Positions 35,495-48,000 of a stretch of 64,000 bases of DNA are shown in pieces. The stretch is from Tribonema minus. Its lineage: Eukaryota > Sar > Xanthophyceae > Tribonematales > Tribonemataceae. Position 1 is the stretch's first letter; every line of letters begins with the position of its first letter. The stretch spans positions 806,001 through 870,000 of the forward strand of contig JAFCMP010000257.1 of the NCBI GenBank assembly GCA_017506865.1, given 5' to 3'. The notes below the pieces were generated by a model. The model was not told the origin of the DNA. It searched no databases and worked only from the letters and a program-made list of their open reading frames with translations. A program made the position numbers and the translations under genes.

Positions 35495-36192
35495 GGATCA
35501 CCACCAGCGACGCTGCTGGCGTTGGCTGGCAGACAAAGAAGCGTCGCCTCGAGTGCTTAAAAGACGACTCCTCAGCCACCATGAAGTGAAGGCCAAAGCC
35601 TGCGGTGCCAGCAAACCAATTTACACCAGCCTAGATGAGCCGCAGCAGCGAATTCGTGGACATTTGCCAGAACTCGTCGAAAGCAGCCAGCGCCGACTTG
35701 AGCTGCAGATATATAGCCAGCTTCATCCTCATTCATTAAAGTGAGTCGGTCGCACTTTGTTCGCAAAAGTAGCAAGCAACATGACACACACAAAATCTTC
35801 AGTCCGACTGTCAAACTTCACATTGCGGACCCCTGAAGCGTGGGCTGCCGGCGCGCTTACCAGAATGCAACAACGAGATCAAAAGTACCTGTTACTGATG
35901 CTGCACCTCGAGCGCCGCGCCGCGCCCCGCGTCTCTCGCTTGAGTGTGTCTTCGAATTCGTCATTAACAGTACTACTACCTAAGAGCGCGCGAAGAAGTT
36001 CGGCAAACTTCAAATTCAAACCTGCTCTGCTTTGAGCTGCCGGCGCTGCTGCCTCGCAGTGGCCGGTGCAAAAACAGCATCGCTGACCTGTGCAGCAATT
36101 GGGCCTGTGTGCTTTGAAGCACCGGTGGCCACTTCCTAATCAAAGAAGCAGGAGTTGGGGGGGAAGTGGGTTGGAGTTGATGAAGCTGAAAC
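35495..36192. promoter_or_regulatory. Divergent intergenic region (likely bidirectional promoter)
   Basis: 698 bp between the membrane protein start and the GON4L-like start. A short + strand frame at 35757-36035 has no family. No repeats of note. Confidence 0.4.
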
Positions 36193-39100
36193 ATGGCCGG
36201 CATCAACGACTCTGCGCTTCCTCTGGATGGTTCAAATGACGTTGACGAGGTGAATTGTTTGTTCCGGCTGGCGCTTGTGCTACTGTGCTGTGCAAATGCA
36301 CGTCTAGACGTCATAGGCTGGAGCCAAAGTTGCGCTCTCGCTCTCGCGCAGCAGCGGCAGCGGCAGCGGCAGGCAGCAGCAGCAGCGGCACAAGAAGAAA
36401 AGTGTCACAGAAAAATCTGTGAAGTTGTTCATGCGGCTCGCATTCTCCGTAGTTTCATCGATTGGTGCAAGTGATGCATTTTGCACGCGAGGCAATGTCG
36501 CTCGCATCACACCAATCTTGTGCTGCCTGCACACGCTGCTGCTCATGCTGCGGCTGCCGCCGCTGCTGCTGCTGCCGCTGCCACCAGCCCTTCGATCTGC
36601 TGGGCGACGAGGACTACTCGGAGGAGCTCTGGAGAAACTTCCTCGAGCTCGACTTCCCGGAGGACGACAACCTGGACGAGGACTTCCAGCCCGACGAAAA
36701 CGACAACGACGACGACGCCATCGACGCCGCCAATGGCGACCCCAGCCACGACCCCAACGGCGGCGTGCCGCGGCCGCCGCGCCTGTCTCGCGTCGAGAAG
36801 ACAGAGATGCGGCGTGAGTGCGCGGAACTCATTCGCGAGGCAGACCAGCCGCTGGCCATCGCGCACCCGCTGCTGCCGGCAGGGGAGAGCGAGCGCCACA
36901 GCATCTGCGTGCCGCCGGCGATGCGCGTGACGCTCGAGCGCCAGCTGCGGCGCCACTATCAGCTGGGCGTGCAGATGCTCGCAGCCGGTGTTGCCGCCGG
37001 CGCCGGCGACACCAGTGGCAGCAGCGGCGGAAGCAATGGTGCGGGGGGAAGCCACAGCGGTGAAGGCGCCAGCAGTGGCAGCGCTGGCGGAGCAGGTGTT
37101 GCCAGTGCGAGCGGTGCCGGCAGCGGCGGCAGCGGCAGCACCGGCAGCAGCGCTGGCAGCGGAGCCAGCGACGCCGAGGCGCTGCGCGCCGCAGGCCGCG
37201 ACGCCATCGCGCTGCTGCTGCGCCACCGCCACCTCGCACGCAACGAGGCGCGGCTCATGGCGGAGGTACGCCACAACGCGCGCTGCGCGGCGGCGCCGCC
37301 GACCTCCGGCGCCGGCGCCGCTGCCGCGGCAGCGGGCCCCACGACGCGCCTCAGCGTTAAGCACACGCTTGAGCTCGATGAGTGGCGCACGGACTCGGTG
37401 TTCGAGCTGGCGGGGCTGCGCGCGCCGGAGTTGCTGGAGCAGCAGCTGCGCGCCGCGCTGGCAGCGGGCGGCGGCAGCGGCGGCGGCGGCGGCGGCGGCG
37501 GCGCGGACCCGTCTGTGCGCGCCGCCGTCGCCGTCATGACCGAGGCCGGCGCGCCCGTAGACCAGGACCTCCTGTACATCACGCTGCCGCCTGCTGGTTT
37601 TGAGGCGGCGGTTGGCGCCGCTGCTGCTGCTGCTTCTCATGGGCGAGTTGGGAGGGAGGCGGCGACTCGCGGTGCTGAAGAGCGGACGGACCGCAGCGGC
37701 GCGGGAGGCAGCGGCCGAAGCGCGGAAGGGGGGGGGGGGGGCGGCGCTGAAGCGGCGGGCGCGCGCGCTCCTCTGAACGCGGCGGAGGAGGCGCTCTGCA
37801 TGTTCGCGCTGCGGGAGTACGGCGCCGCGGCGTGGGCGCAGCACGCCGCGGCGAAGCTGCTGCCGCACCGCAGCGCTGCTGCGCTCGCGCGCTGGTGGGA
37901 GGGGGCGCGCGCAGGGGAGGGGGCGGCGAATGGCGCCACGGAGGCGTTTGCGCGGGAGTGGGCGGCGCGGCCGGCGTTTAGTGATGTTGAGGTAGGCATG
38001 TCATTTCTTGAAGTTTTGTGGCACCGGCTCAGCGAATGTCTGATTGACCTCAACCGCCCTGGTACACTGGTTGGCCTCCGACCGCCCTGATATGTACACT
38101 TGCAGTACCGCTTCCGGTGTGCGGTTCAACTGAAGCAGTCACACTGCTCGGATCAGTCTGGTCTGCGAGAGTGCCGCGCAAATGGAATGGGGATGGCGCA
38201 GCGAAGTGCACAGTACAGCAGCAGCCTGGCGGCCTTAACGGCAGCTCGTAAGTATAGGTTCTCACAGCGCACTGAGGTGCGGGCATCCTAGTCCTGCAGG
38301 GCGGCATGCATCAGCTGACACTGCAGCTCCTTGAAGTGTTCAGAGTGGAGTTAGGGTCAGGCTTAGGTAGCTGGCAGTAGCTCAGTACGCTCCATGTCTC
38401 ATGCACTGGATCACCAGCAGATCACTGACACTGGCGATGCATTACCGGTGCCACCCAACCCTAAAACTGACCTAGGGATAGGGTTAGGGTTGCCTGGCAG
38501 TAGCTCATTGCGCTCCGTCTCATGCCACCTAACCCTCACACTAGCCCTAACCCTAACCCATCAATACTTGTCATATAGCGGCAACCTTTGCTGGCCTGCT
38601 GTGCCGCAACGGCCGCCCCTGCATTGCAGCAGAGGCACGTGCTGACATGATGCACTGAGCACTGCCGCCGTGTTGACTTGCGCGCACAGGACAAGCTGGT
38701 AGAAGCAGCAGTCAATGTGCACGGACAGCGGTGGCTAGCAATTCTGAAAACGACTCTGCCCAGCAGGAGCAGAGGCGAGCTCAGGGACAGGCGAGAGCAT
38801 CTGGGCCTGGGGGCAACTGAGGTGTGTGACATCACTTGTACTTGAAGTTGTATGACGATGTGCAAGTAAATATTGGGTGAAGCATGCACACATGACTGAA
38901 CACCGCCATCAGCGCTTGTCACTCGAAGGTCAATGTTAGGGCGCCGCAGTGGGTTCCGCGCATGTCATGGCTCGTCATTCACCACCGATGCGACTTCCAA
39001 GCGGCTCGCAGAGGTTGTGTCCCCTGCTGCTGAGCCCTATATTGTAGCGCAGGCGACTCGCTCAGGGCCCATTATTACATGAGATACTTCTGTTGTTGGA

Positions 39101-42100
39101 AGTCTGACGCACACGTTGGCGCATGTATCTGTCAGACGCACCTGCGCGACACGTGGAGAGTATCAGTGAACCACATCGCTTGCACGTACTTGGCCTCAGT
39201 GTTCACCGCAGACTTGCATCTGAGGTACTTCACAGTAGACCGCAGTCAACATTCAAGTCAGGGCCGAGTTCAAGCAGCACCAGCGCACGTCATGCTTGAT
39301 GCTTGAGCACTGCAGCTGCAGCAGCGCTCCGCAGCCGCACGCGCATGCTGCGCCCACAAACCGCTCACGCATGCAGGCGCGCACATGAAGTCACCACCCC
39401 ACTGACGCACCGCGATCGTACCACGTGCTGCGCCGACAAACAGAGCCCTGCGGCGGCAGCGGCGGCCGCCTCCCTGGCGCAGCAGCAGCAGCCCGCAGCA
39501 GCTGCGCCGCAGGCGCTGCCGTACCACAAAGTTCTGGCGGCGGCGCCGGCGCTGCCGCCGCTGAACCCGCTGCTGGCGAACCCCGCCGCAGCGATGCTCG
39601 CCGCCGGCACCTTCCCCGCGCTCAACCCCATGCTCTTCGCCATGATGATGCCCATGCTGGGGCTCATGCCGAACCTGAACCTGGCAAACTTCAACCTGGC
39701 AAACTTCAACATGGCAGCGGCGGCTGCGCCGATGACCGTACCAACGGCGGCAGCGGTGCCAGCAGCGGCGGCGGCAGTGCCTGTGGTTGCGGCAGCGGCG
39801 GCTGGCGGCAGCGCAGCAGGTGCTGGGGCGGCGGCGCCAGCAGTAGTGGATCCGGTGCAGGCAGCTCAGCAGCAGCTGTTGGCGCAGCGGCGGCAGCAGG
39901 TGCGATGTGGCCCGAGATTAGCCGCGTATGCGGCAGTGACAGCGCATCAACGCTCAGCTGCATGAGCGCGTCAGCCTTTGAAGCTGTGCGTAGCAGGCTC
40001 GGCGAACGTTGCATTGTGAAATCCGTAGCATTGCTTGAGGTTCACTTGATCAGTGCGAGTCTATGATGTTGGGCGCTTCCCTTGGGCTGAGCGCGTTGAA
40101 TGCAGTCTTGTGATTGCGCACAGCTGCTAAGCGTCAAGAATGCAGCAGTGCACAAGGCTGTTGTGCTGCCAACGACGGCTGGGCATTGGCAGGAGCAGCA
40201 TTCACGCAAAACGCATCAGCACAAGCACATGATGATACAAGACTGGCACCCCGACGTGGCTCTGCAGTGGTCGTCTAGCCCTGATTGTCACAACCCCTCT
40301 TGCCTCCGTGCACTTTCTTCTTAATGTTCACAGTGCATCTTCATACCCGCTCTTTGCAGAGTGCGCGCTTGACACTCCCCGTATCGCGGCACCTCTCAAA
40401 ACGCCGCAGGTGGTGCTGACCAACGCTGCGGCGGCGGCGGCGGAAGCGGCGCGCGCGGCGACGGCAGCTGCAGCGGCGGCGGCGGAAACGGCCGCCAAGC
40501 GCGAGCAAGCGCAGCAGCAGCAGCGCGAGCAAGCGCAGCAGCAGCAACGCGAGCAAGCGCAGCAGCAGCAGCGCGAGCATGCGCAGCAGCAGCAGCAGCG
40601 CGCCGCGAAACCGCAGCATCGCTCAGCGGCGGCGGCGGCCCCGCCGCGGCGCGTCGCGCCCGCGCCGCTGCCGCCGGCGGAGCAGGCGCGCGTCGACGCG
40701 GCGCGGCGCGCGGTGGAGGCGGTGGCGGCGGTGGCGGCGCGGCGCGCGGAGGAGCGCGCGGCGCGGCAGGCCGCCGCGGCGGAGGAGGCGTCCGCGGCGG
40801 TGGCGGCGGCGGCGCAGCGCCTGGAGGCGCGCGTCGCGGAGCGCGAGGCGGCGGCGGCGCTGTCGGCGGAAAAGCGCGCCGCGGCGGAGCGCGCGGCGGC
40901 GGAGGCGCAGCGCGAGCTGGAGGCGGAGGTGCGGCGGCGCAGTGGGCTGGGGCGGCTGCTGCGCGCGGCGGTGGAGGCGGGCGAGGCGGCGGACGATTAC
41001 GACGATGATGATTATGGCGGGGAGTATGGTGGGGATTACAGCGATGGGGGCGGGGGCGGGCAGTGGGAGGGGGGCGAGGAGATGCGAAGCGCTGCTGTCG
41101 TGCGCGCCGCGCGCAGCGATTACGAGGCGGAGGAACTCGGGGTGAGTGTATTTATGTATGTGTGGGTGTTGGTGAGGTGTGGAAGGCGCTGGCTGCGCCC
41201 AAGTGTACGTTGGAGTATGTTGTGGTTGAAGTAGATGTGAGGTTGATTCATTGAGTGTGTGTGTATGTCGTCGTCTGTTGGTTATGTGGCTTTCTATGTC
41301 GCAGTCACCGAATAAAGTGCACAGCAGTTAACCATCACGCTACTTGAGGACACACAGCGATCCCAGCTTATTAGTTGTGTCGCTATGCATGTCCTGACTC
41401 TTAAAGTGATGCTCGATTGATATACGACCCATGCGGCATGAATTCATTATAATATAATCACCGACCCTGTTGTTGAATCACACCTTGGACACCTCGAGGT
41501 CCAGCGAGCGCGTGCACATGCTGTGGCTACTTTGAGCACTGCTGACCTCAGCGTGCGCATACGCTGTACACGACGGCATACAACATCATCATCAATAGTG
41601 TCACTGGTTGGATATCTTTTGCATGGGCTTCTCATAGCATTGTACTCTGCATGTGCTCATTCGCAGGGCTCCGACAGCGATGACAGCAGCGACAGCGAGA
41701 GCGATGGCGAGCAGATCATTCGGCGGCAGTGGAAAGACCCAGAAGCTGCTGCAGCAGGTGCGTATGGACTTGCATTTATAAAGGCCCAAGGGAGGCCGGG
41801 TTGCCTATGTAATCGAAAACCTTGCGTCAACGCAGCAGCCTAGTCTGCAGCAGGTACACTTTTAAAGGCCATGCGCATACATGTACACTAGCAATATATA
41901 GTGTGTAGTGATCTCACCAGTAATGGTGGTGTATGTAGTACCGGTGACGCCAGCTTGCTGTACTTAACAGTGAGCGCTTGCATGCATTTGTATCGCCACA
42001 CAAGCTGCTATGGGGGGGCGCTTACAGCCTCCTTAGTTGCTCAACACAGTTGCTCAAGCAGGGCCTAACCAGTAAAGCTGCTGCTGCAGGTACACTTTTC

Positions 42101-43890
42101 AAGCCCATGCGCATACATGCCCAGGCAGAACATATCGCATGTACACAGTCCATTCACGGCATTAATGATGTGGACCATGCAGGACCGTTGACGCCAGCAA
42201 GACCATCGCAGCACTCAGCAGTGACCACATGCGCGCATTTGTATATACACACGTACTACCACTGGGGTGCTTACATTGTGCTTGACTGCTCAACACAAGT
42301 CCGCATCAGGTGGCATCAAGTGCTGATTTGACCAGGTAGACTGCAGGGTTCAGCATCCCGATTCACAACATTCGGTGCAAGTGCTGAGAGGTTCTTCCAC
42401 AGTGTCGTATTACTCCCAGTATGGTCATGACAGCATGCCATGAGGTGTGGGCCACCGTGTGGCAGATCTACAACGCAACACCGCGCAGCATGTGCATCCT
42501 GTCTCAGCACTACTATGGCTCGAGCTGTCACAACGCTCCCGCTCTATGTAGCCATCACGACACGATGCCTTGACGTGTGCGCAATCTCCCTCACTCGAAC
42601 AACCATTCTCCCCCTGATGCGTCAGCAGTGACTGACTGACTTCATACATACATACGCATACCGCCGCCCCACTGCCGCTGCGGCCGCAGCAGAGGACGCG
42701 CGCCGCAAGCGCCAGCGCATCGCCGCCGAGCGCGGCTACGACTATGTGGACAGCCTGGGGTCCGACTCTGACTCTGACTCTGCATCGGATGACAGCGGCA
42801 GCGAGGGCGGCGGGGCGGGTGGCAGACGGAAAGCGCATGTGGCACAAGGGGGGGTGCGAGTGCCTGCGAGGGGGGGGAGGGGGGTAAATGGGGGGCTGGG
42901 GCAGGGAGAAGTCGGCGCGAAACGGCCAGGCACATGTGAGTAGTTGCAGGCGTGCTGCTGGCGCATTGTTCATTGGTTGTTGGGCAGAGTCCACTGCTAC
43001 TGCTATGCGTCATGCAGTGGGCAAGTCATGTCTATGATCGCACGCAGAGTAATCGTGTGATGTCAGTTTAGTCTGTGCGAGCGATGTACTAGTTGTGGTG
43101 CTGTCATTGCTTTGCGCATGCGAGATGGCTCACTTTGTGGCAAGGCCGCCTGCCGTTTGCTCGCATGGCCCGTTACTCATTGAAGCATGCATTTGCGGAA
43201 GTTGAAGCGAAGGACGCTTGTGTTGGCAGTGCTGTGAGCATACGCCCCGGACACATTTGCGGTACGTGAGAAACTGTGGTGTTCGCTTTAGTATATGCGA
43301 CCGTTCAATGCGTGTCAAGCAGCGCGGGATGCCGAAGCATACCGCACAGGTCGCTGTGGTTGTCGACTGCGGAAAGGAGATGTTTGCAGGGCAATGGGGG
43401 TATGTAGGTACGGACTATGCAGCAGCGCTCAACATCTAGCGGCATGCTTGATTGCATCTCGGCGATGGTGGCACAGCATGTTTGCGTCCTGGCACTTGCT
43501 TCAGTAGAAGCACGTGGTGTTTTACGTCCTTGGACGTGCACACAACATGTAACGACGTGCAAGGGATTCGAGGCATTGCAAAACCGAAGGCCCACCAGCG
43601 CTGGTACCAGGTGACGATAGCCCCACTGCGTTTGCGAAGTCACCAAGTTGAGCACTGCTATCAGTGTTGCTCGTGCGCCTATCTGTGGTCAACCAGCCGC
43701 CACTGTGCACACCATCGTGGAGAGCTTATCATCACGCGTGCACTCATGAACGCGTGATTGTTGCTCTGCCCTCTCCAGCGGCGTCGTCGCCGCTGCAACC
43801 GAAGCGCGCCAGGACGAGCACTGCCGTCGCTGCTCAGTCGCCGCTGCAGCGTAACGGTTCGGCGCGGGAGCAGCAGCAGCCACGCCATGA

Positions 43891-43934
<44 letters not shown>

Positions 43935-44146
43935 GCTCATCAGTGCATCTGAACATCCCCGAGGAGGCCATAGCGCTGACGGCCCTCAGCAGCAGCTTGA
44001 CCAATGGCGGCAGCGTGACCAATGGCAGCGTGCGGTCAGACCGCTCATCGCTCAGCGGTGCGTCAGTTGAAGTGCGGCAGGAGGCGAGCATAGGGGGGGG
44101 GGCGTGCGGGAAGTGGGTGACAGGAAGGCATTTTGCCAAATTTTGA
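36193..44146 (+). CDS. GON4L-like SANT/Myb-domain nuclear protein
   Basis: Eight exons with consistent phases: 36193-36249, 36588-37991, 38690-38821, 39444-39899, 40410-41141, 41667-41757, 42690-42935, 43779-44146 (TGA), 1161 residues. An acidic start (LLGDEDYSEELWRNFLELDF, DDNLDEDFQPDENDND) and a segment with RVTLERQLRRHYQL resemble the GON-4-like family of transcriptional co-regulators. Exon 2 ends with a SANT-like module (EEALCMFALREYGAAAWAQ, LLPHRSAAALARWW) and exon 3 is another (LVEAAVNVHGQRWLAILKT, LPSRSRGELRDRR). Exon 4 is Ala/Met/Asn-rich (LNPMLFAMMMPMLGLM, LNLANFN). Exon 5 has QAQQQQRE repeats and a long Ala/Glu/Arg coiled coil, then DDYDDDDYGG. Exons 6-7 are Ser/Asp-rich (GSDSDSDSASDDS) with KRQRIAAERGYDYVDSLG. 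Exon 8 has KRAR and a Gln run of 13. Role in chromatin or transcription is by family. A retroelement fragment abuts the exon 6 donor. Confidence 0.78.
38348..38560. repeat. ~123-bp tandem pair flanked by telomere-type repeats (intron 2)
   Basis: CTGGCAGTAGCTCA..CGCTCC.TGTCTCATGC occurs at 38371 and 38494. Each copy is preceded by GTTAGGG-type and followed by CCTAACCC-type units (e.g. GGGTTAGGGTTGCC at 38481; CCCTAACCCTAACCC at 38546). The telomere-like units occur in both orientations around the pair, inside the intron between the two SANT exons of the GON4L-like gene. Confidence 0.8.
41760..41844 (-). mobile_element. Retroelement 3'-end fragment (copy 1, intronic)
   Basis: About 85 bp matching the retroelement end found also at 53892-54003 and 58925-59040 (shared: GGCCCAAGGGAGGCCGGGTT, TTGCGTCAACGCAGCAGCCT). 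It is a severely 5'-truncated copy in antisense to the host gene. It is bounded by an 11-bp direct repeat, CTGCAGCAGGT (41749-41759 and 41845-41855), which looks like a target-site duplication. Confidence 0.75.
41854..42330 (+). repeat. Two-unit junction duplication, GON4L-like exon 6 donor
   Basis: CTGCAG.AGGTACACTTTT.AA followed by GCCCATGCGCATACATG, TTGACGCCAGC, GCATTTGTAT and TGCTCAACACA blocks occur twice, about 236 bp apart (donor-like GT at 41854 and 42090). This is an intron-heavy version of the junction duplications, older than the near-identical one at 13375-13661. Confidence 0.75.
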
Positions 44147-45099
44147 AACAGAGGGCGGGCGCGTTTGCTTTTTTGCAAGCCGTCGGAAGGGTTGGTTGCC
44201 TAAGTAGCACGGTCCCCTGGCATTTGGTAGTCACTGTTTGTAAATGCTGCTTCGGCAGCGCGCTTGTGCCTACATACCCGTGTGCTGAGCTCGAGAAGTG
44301 GGGAGGGGCGGCAAGAGCGCAGAGCCAGAGCGGACATTGTTGTCTTGTCACCATGTTTATAGGACACTCAGTCGCTGGTCGTGCGCACCATCACATGCTT
44401 CACATTGACACTTGGCGCCAATGTGCCATTCCACGCTTCTGCCATGCGGCCTGCAGCCCTGGTCTTGGCAGCAATGGCAGTGCACATAATCACAGGAACT
44501 GCCAACTTCAACGGTGCCGGCGACGGCTCTTCTGCGTATCCTGTTTTCATGCTATTGCTTGTGGACTTGACGCAATGCGGACCCTTGAAGGTCGAGCTAC
44601 AGCGACTGGCTGCTTGTACGCATTGCAGTGCAAAGGATGGCATTCGCCATTGCCCCATGCTCTTCGCTGCGGCCATTTTGTGACTTTGCAAATGCTATAA
44701 CACAGGCACGCGTACATGAGCAGTTTATGCAGCATTTGAGTTCGTGTGTGTGTACACTGCGCTGTGTAAATGACAGAGTGCTGGATGTTGTCATTGCGAC
44801 ATGATGCACTCAACTCTTCTCGAATGTTCATGATAATGCAACAACTTTAGTGCTCACGCCACTGCACTCGTGATGGGGGGGTCCTCATGTTGTACCCGAG
44901 CACAGTGTCATGGCAGCGACCCTACGATTATCGCTTGGGGACAGTGCTCAGTAATCGTCACGTGCGTACGTCGCGACTGTCATCAAGTGGCAGATGAAAG
45001 GCAACCAACTGTTGTGTGTGGCGCTGACTCGAATAGAGGAAGCACACACGTACAGCCCCCACCCGCAGTCACCGCTAGCAGCACACTCTCGCTGCAGCC
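44147..45099. other. Intergenic region upstream of TypA/BipA
   Basis: 953 bp between co-oriented genes. Frames at 44104-44700 (+) and 44368-44691 (-) have no recognised family. It should contain the GON4L-like polyadenylation region and the TypA/BipA promoter, but I could not point to specific sites. Confidence 0.4.
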
Positions 45100-48000
45100 A
45101 TGACCCGGGTAGCAGCTGTCGTCGCCATCCTGGGCCTGGGCGCCACGTGCCAGGCCTTCGCTCCCCAGCCCGCCTGCTCGTCAGTCAAGGCAGGCAGGAG
45201 ATTGAGCGTCTCAAAGCGGGTGCCCTCGTGGTTGCAACAGCGGCAACCAGCAGCCGCAAGACGGTAAGCATCTCCATCATGCATGACCGTCATGCAGCAG
45301 CGCTTCCCATGCACTCTGTGGATGCATCGCAGGCTTTGCTTGACGCGCGTGCGTACGCATGGTGCTGTTTTTGTGGGCTTTGCAGGGTGTCGGTGCTGAA
45401 GTCCTCAGTGGTAAATGACGAGGCCGTGGGCGAGGCGGCTGCGGAGCTCAGGGATGACCTCAGGAATATCGCCATCGTGGCACACGTCGACCACGGCAAG
45501 ACGACGCTGGTGGACGCCATGCTGCGGCAATCGGCTGTGTTCAGGGACAACGAGAAGGTGAAAGCGAACTTACACGTAACAATCTTGCCATCAGCTTCAG
45601 CTTCATGTGGATCTGATAGCGTGTGACTCCTTGAGTGCTTGCTGGGGCCGCTAGTCTGCGGCTTGTCTAGGTAAAAGCTTTGCTGCAGAGAGGTTCATCG
45701 CTCGCACTTTGCGTCTCGGCAAATGAACCTTACCTTCTAACACCACTAGGAGTTTTACTAGCCAGCTGGAGCTCACCATGTACACACTGCTTCAAGCATG
45801 TGTCTTGCGTAGTTACCAGGGGATGCAGGCTCTCAACTTACGTGGCTCAAAACCACGTCTTGTAATCGTCTCATGGCCACTCACATGTCAGTGCCGCTGA
45901 CCTTTGTCCTCAATATCACATCACCTAGCAAAATAACTGCAGTCAAGTTGTCTTGAATAACACAGAGCAAGTAGAGGGCATTGTTTCAGTGTCGAGCACC
46001 TGCCAGGTGCCATGCCACATCTCGTGCCCGGAAGGGTGTGTTGAAAAAGTAGGTTGCCAGCTGTCTCATATCGTTAGAGCTCCATTTACACAACAACAGC
46101 GCTTGCAGTCATTGTCACATAGTATTGTCGATGCTTTACTTTTGCATATTGTGCACTTCAGTAGGTCAAGGGCCTCGTGCTACACTGCAGGCTATACTTG
46201 ACAATAGCTGACCAGCCATAAGTGAACGCATTTCCTCCTAACTCAAGTGCTGAATGATACCCTTCATGCACACAACTGCTCAATTAAGCATGGGTCTGTC
46301 CGCATGAATTGAAGGCGAAAATGCACAGAGTTCTACATTTCAGAAACCATTTGGTAACCTCAGCAAGAATTGGTATCTGTTACGTTTCAATGTGTGCTGG
46401 TGCTTTGTCTCTATGCATGCACCTGTGCAGCGAGAAGTTTGTCATCAAAGCAGCTTGAAAGTGTGTTCTGGTCGCGGAAATCACAACAAGTTCCTTTTTG
46501 AAGCACTTTTAATGTGAAAAGAAAGTCAAATTCACCTCATCCCATGTACAGTCATTTCTACCTTTGTTCACCCTAAACTTGACAGTAATTGTGTTTACGA
46601 GACAGGCAGTCCTTACCTTGCGCTCTGGCAGCAGCCTCAAATACGATGTATAACTGCCTGCCATACCGGCTTCATGTGCTGTATCTGATCCCAAGAAATT
46701 TGGGCAATCCGTACATTTGCTGTCACGGCAATGTCAGCTAGTTTGCTGATGAGCGCTTCCGCCCTGTGTGTGAAACCGTCGTAACCGCCGTCAGATGGAG
46801 GAGCGCGTGATGGACTCTAACGACCAGGAGCGCAAGCGCGGCATCACCATCCTTGAATATTCAAAGAAAAGAACTAGTCGCTGATGAGCGCTGCTGCCCG
46901 CTTGTGTAACTGCCGCAGATGGAGGAGCGCGTGATGGACTCCAACGACCAGGAGCGCGAGCGCGGCATCACGATTCTCGCCAAGAACTGCGCGATCCGCT
47001 ACCAGGGCGTCAAGTTCAACCTCGTAGACACCCCGGGCCACGCGGATTTCGGCGGCGAAGTCGAGCGCATCCTCAACATGGTCGACGGCGTCCTCCTAGT
47101 GGTGGACTCTGTGGAGGGCCCCAAGCCGCAGACGCGCTTCGTGCTGAAGAAGGCGCTGGAGCTCGGGCTGCAGGCGGTGGTGGTGGTGAACAAAATTGAC
47201 CGGCCGAGTGCGCGCCCCGATTATGTGGTCGACAAGACATTCGACCTGTTCTGCGAGCTGCAGGCCAACGACGCGCAGTCCGACTTCCAGGTGCACGGGG
47301 CGCAAAAGTTGAAGTTGATGTTGATGTCACATTGACATGTGCATTTGACAGCGAGTTGAGATTGGTGTGCATGCGTACGCGACAGCGTCGTCGACAAGAC
47401 GTTGACCTCGTCTGCGAAGTGAATTCTCAGTGTGTGTTTACCTGGTAGTTGAACTGGAAGCCGTGGAGTGTGTACCGACTGATGTGAACGTCATTGCTCA
47501 ATGATGCCGTGTCATGACTTCCTGCACACATGTAACAACTGCACCAGCCCAATAAATTTTGTGTTTGCGTGTGCGCACCTGCAAATTGTGTACACGAGCG
47601 CCATCCAGGGCAATGCTTCCGTGTCACACCTGCACACATGTACCAACACTGTTAGTATACTCATCCAACACACGCGTTTGCGTATGTGCACCCCGCAGGT
47701 GTCTACACGAGTCACCCAGGGCAATGATGCCGTGTTACACCTGCACACATGTGATAACACTGCTAGTGTATTTCGCATACTTATCCAACACACGCGTTTG
47801 CGTATGCGCACCCCGCAGGTGGTCTACACGAGCGCCATCCAGGGCATCGCCGGCGACGAAGCCGACGCCCTCAAGGACAACATGCAGCCGCTCTTTGAGG
47901 CGATCCTCAACATGCCACGGCCGGTGGTGCGCCCGAACGCGCCGCTGCAGATGCTGACCGCCAACATTGACTACGATGACTTCAAGGGCAAGCTCGGGAT

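Noticed and set aside
36543-37868. 441-codon open frame on the - strand
   Set aside because: Shadow of GON4L-like exon 2. The + frame has the SANT and acidic motifs and joins in phase with seven other exons; the - frame is only Arg/Ala-rich codon complement.
40341-40619. - strand frame made of LLLRLLALLLL repeats resembling a membrane protein
   Set aside because: Complement of the QAQQQQRE coding repeat in GON4L-like exon 5.
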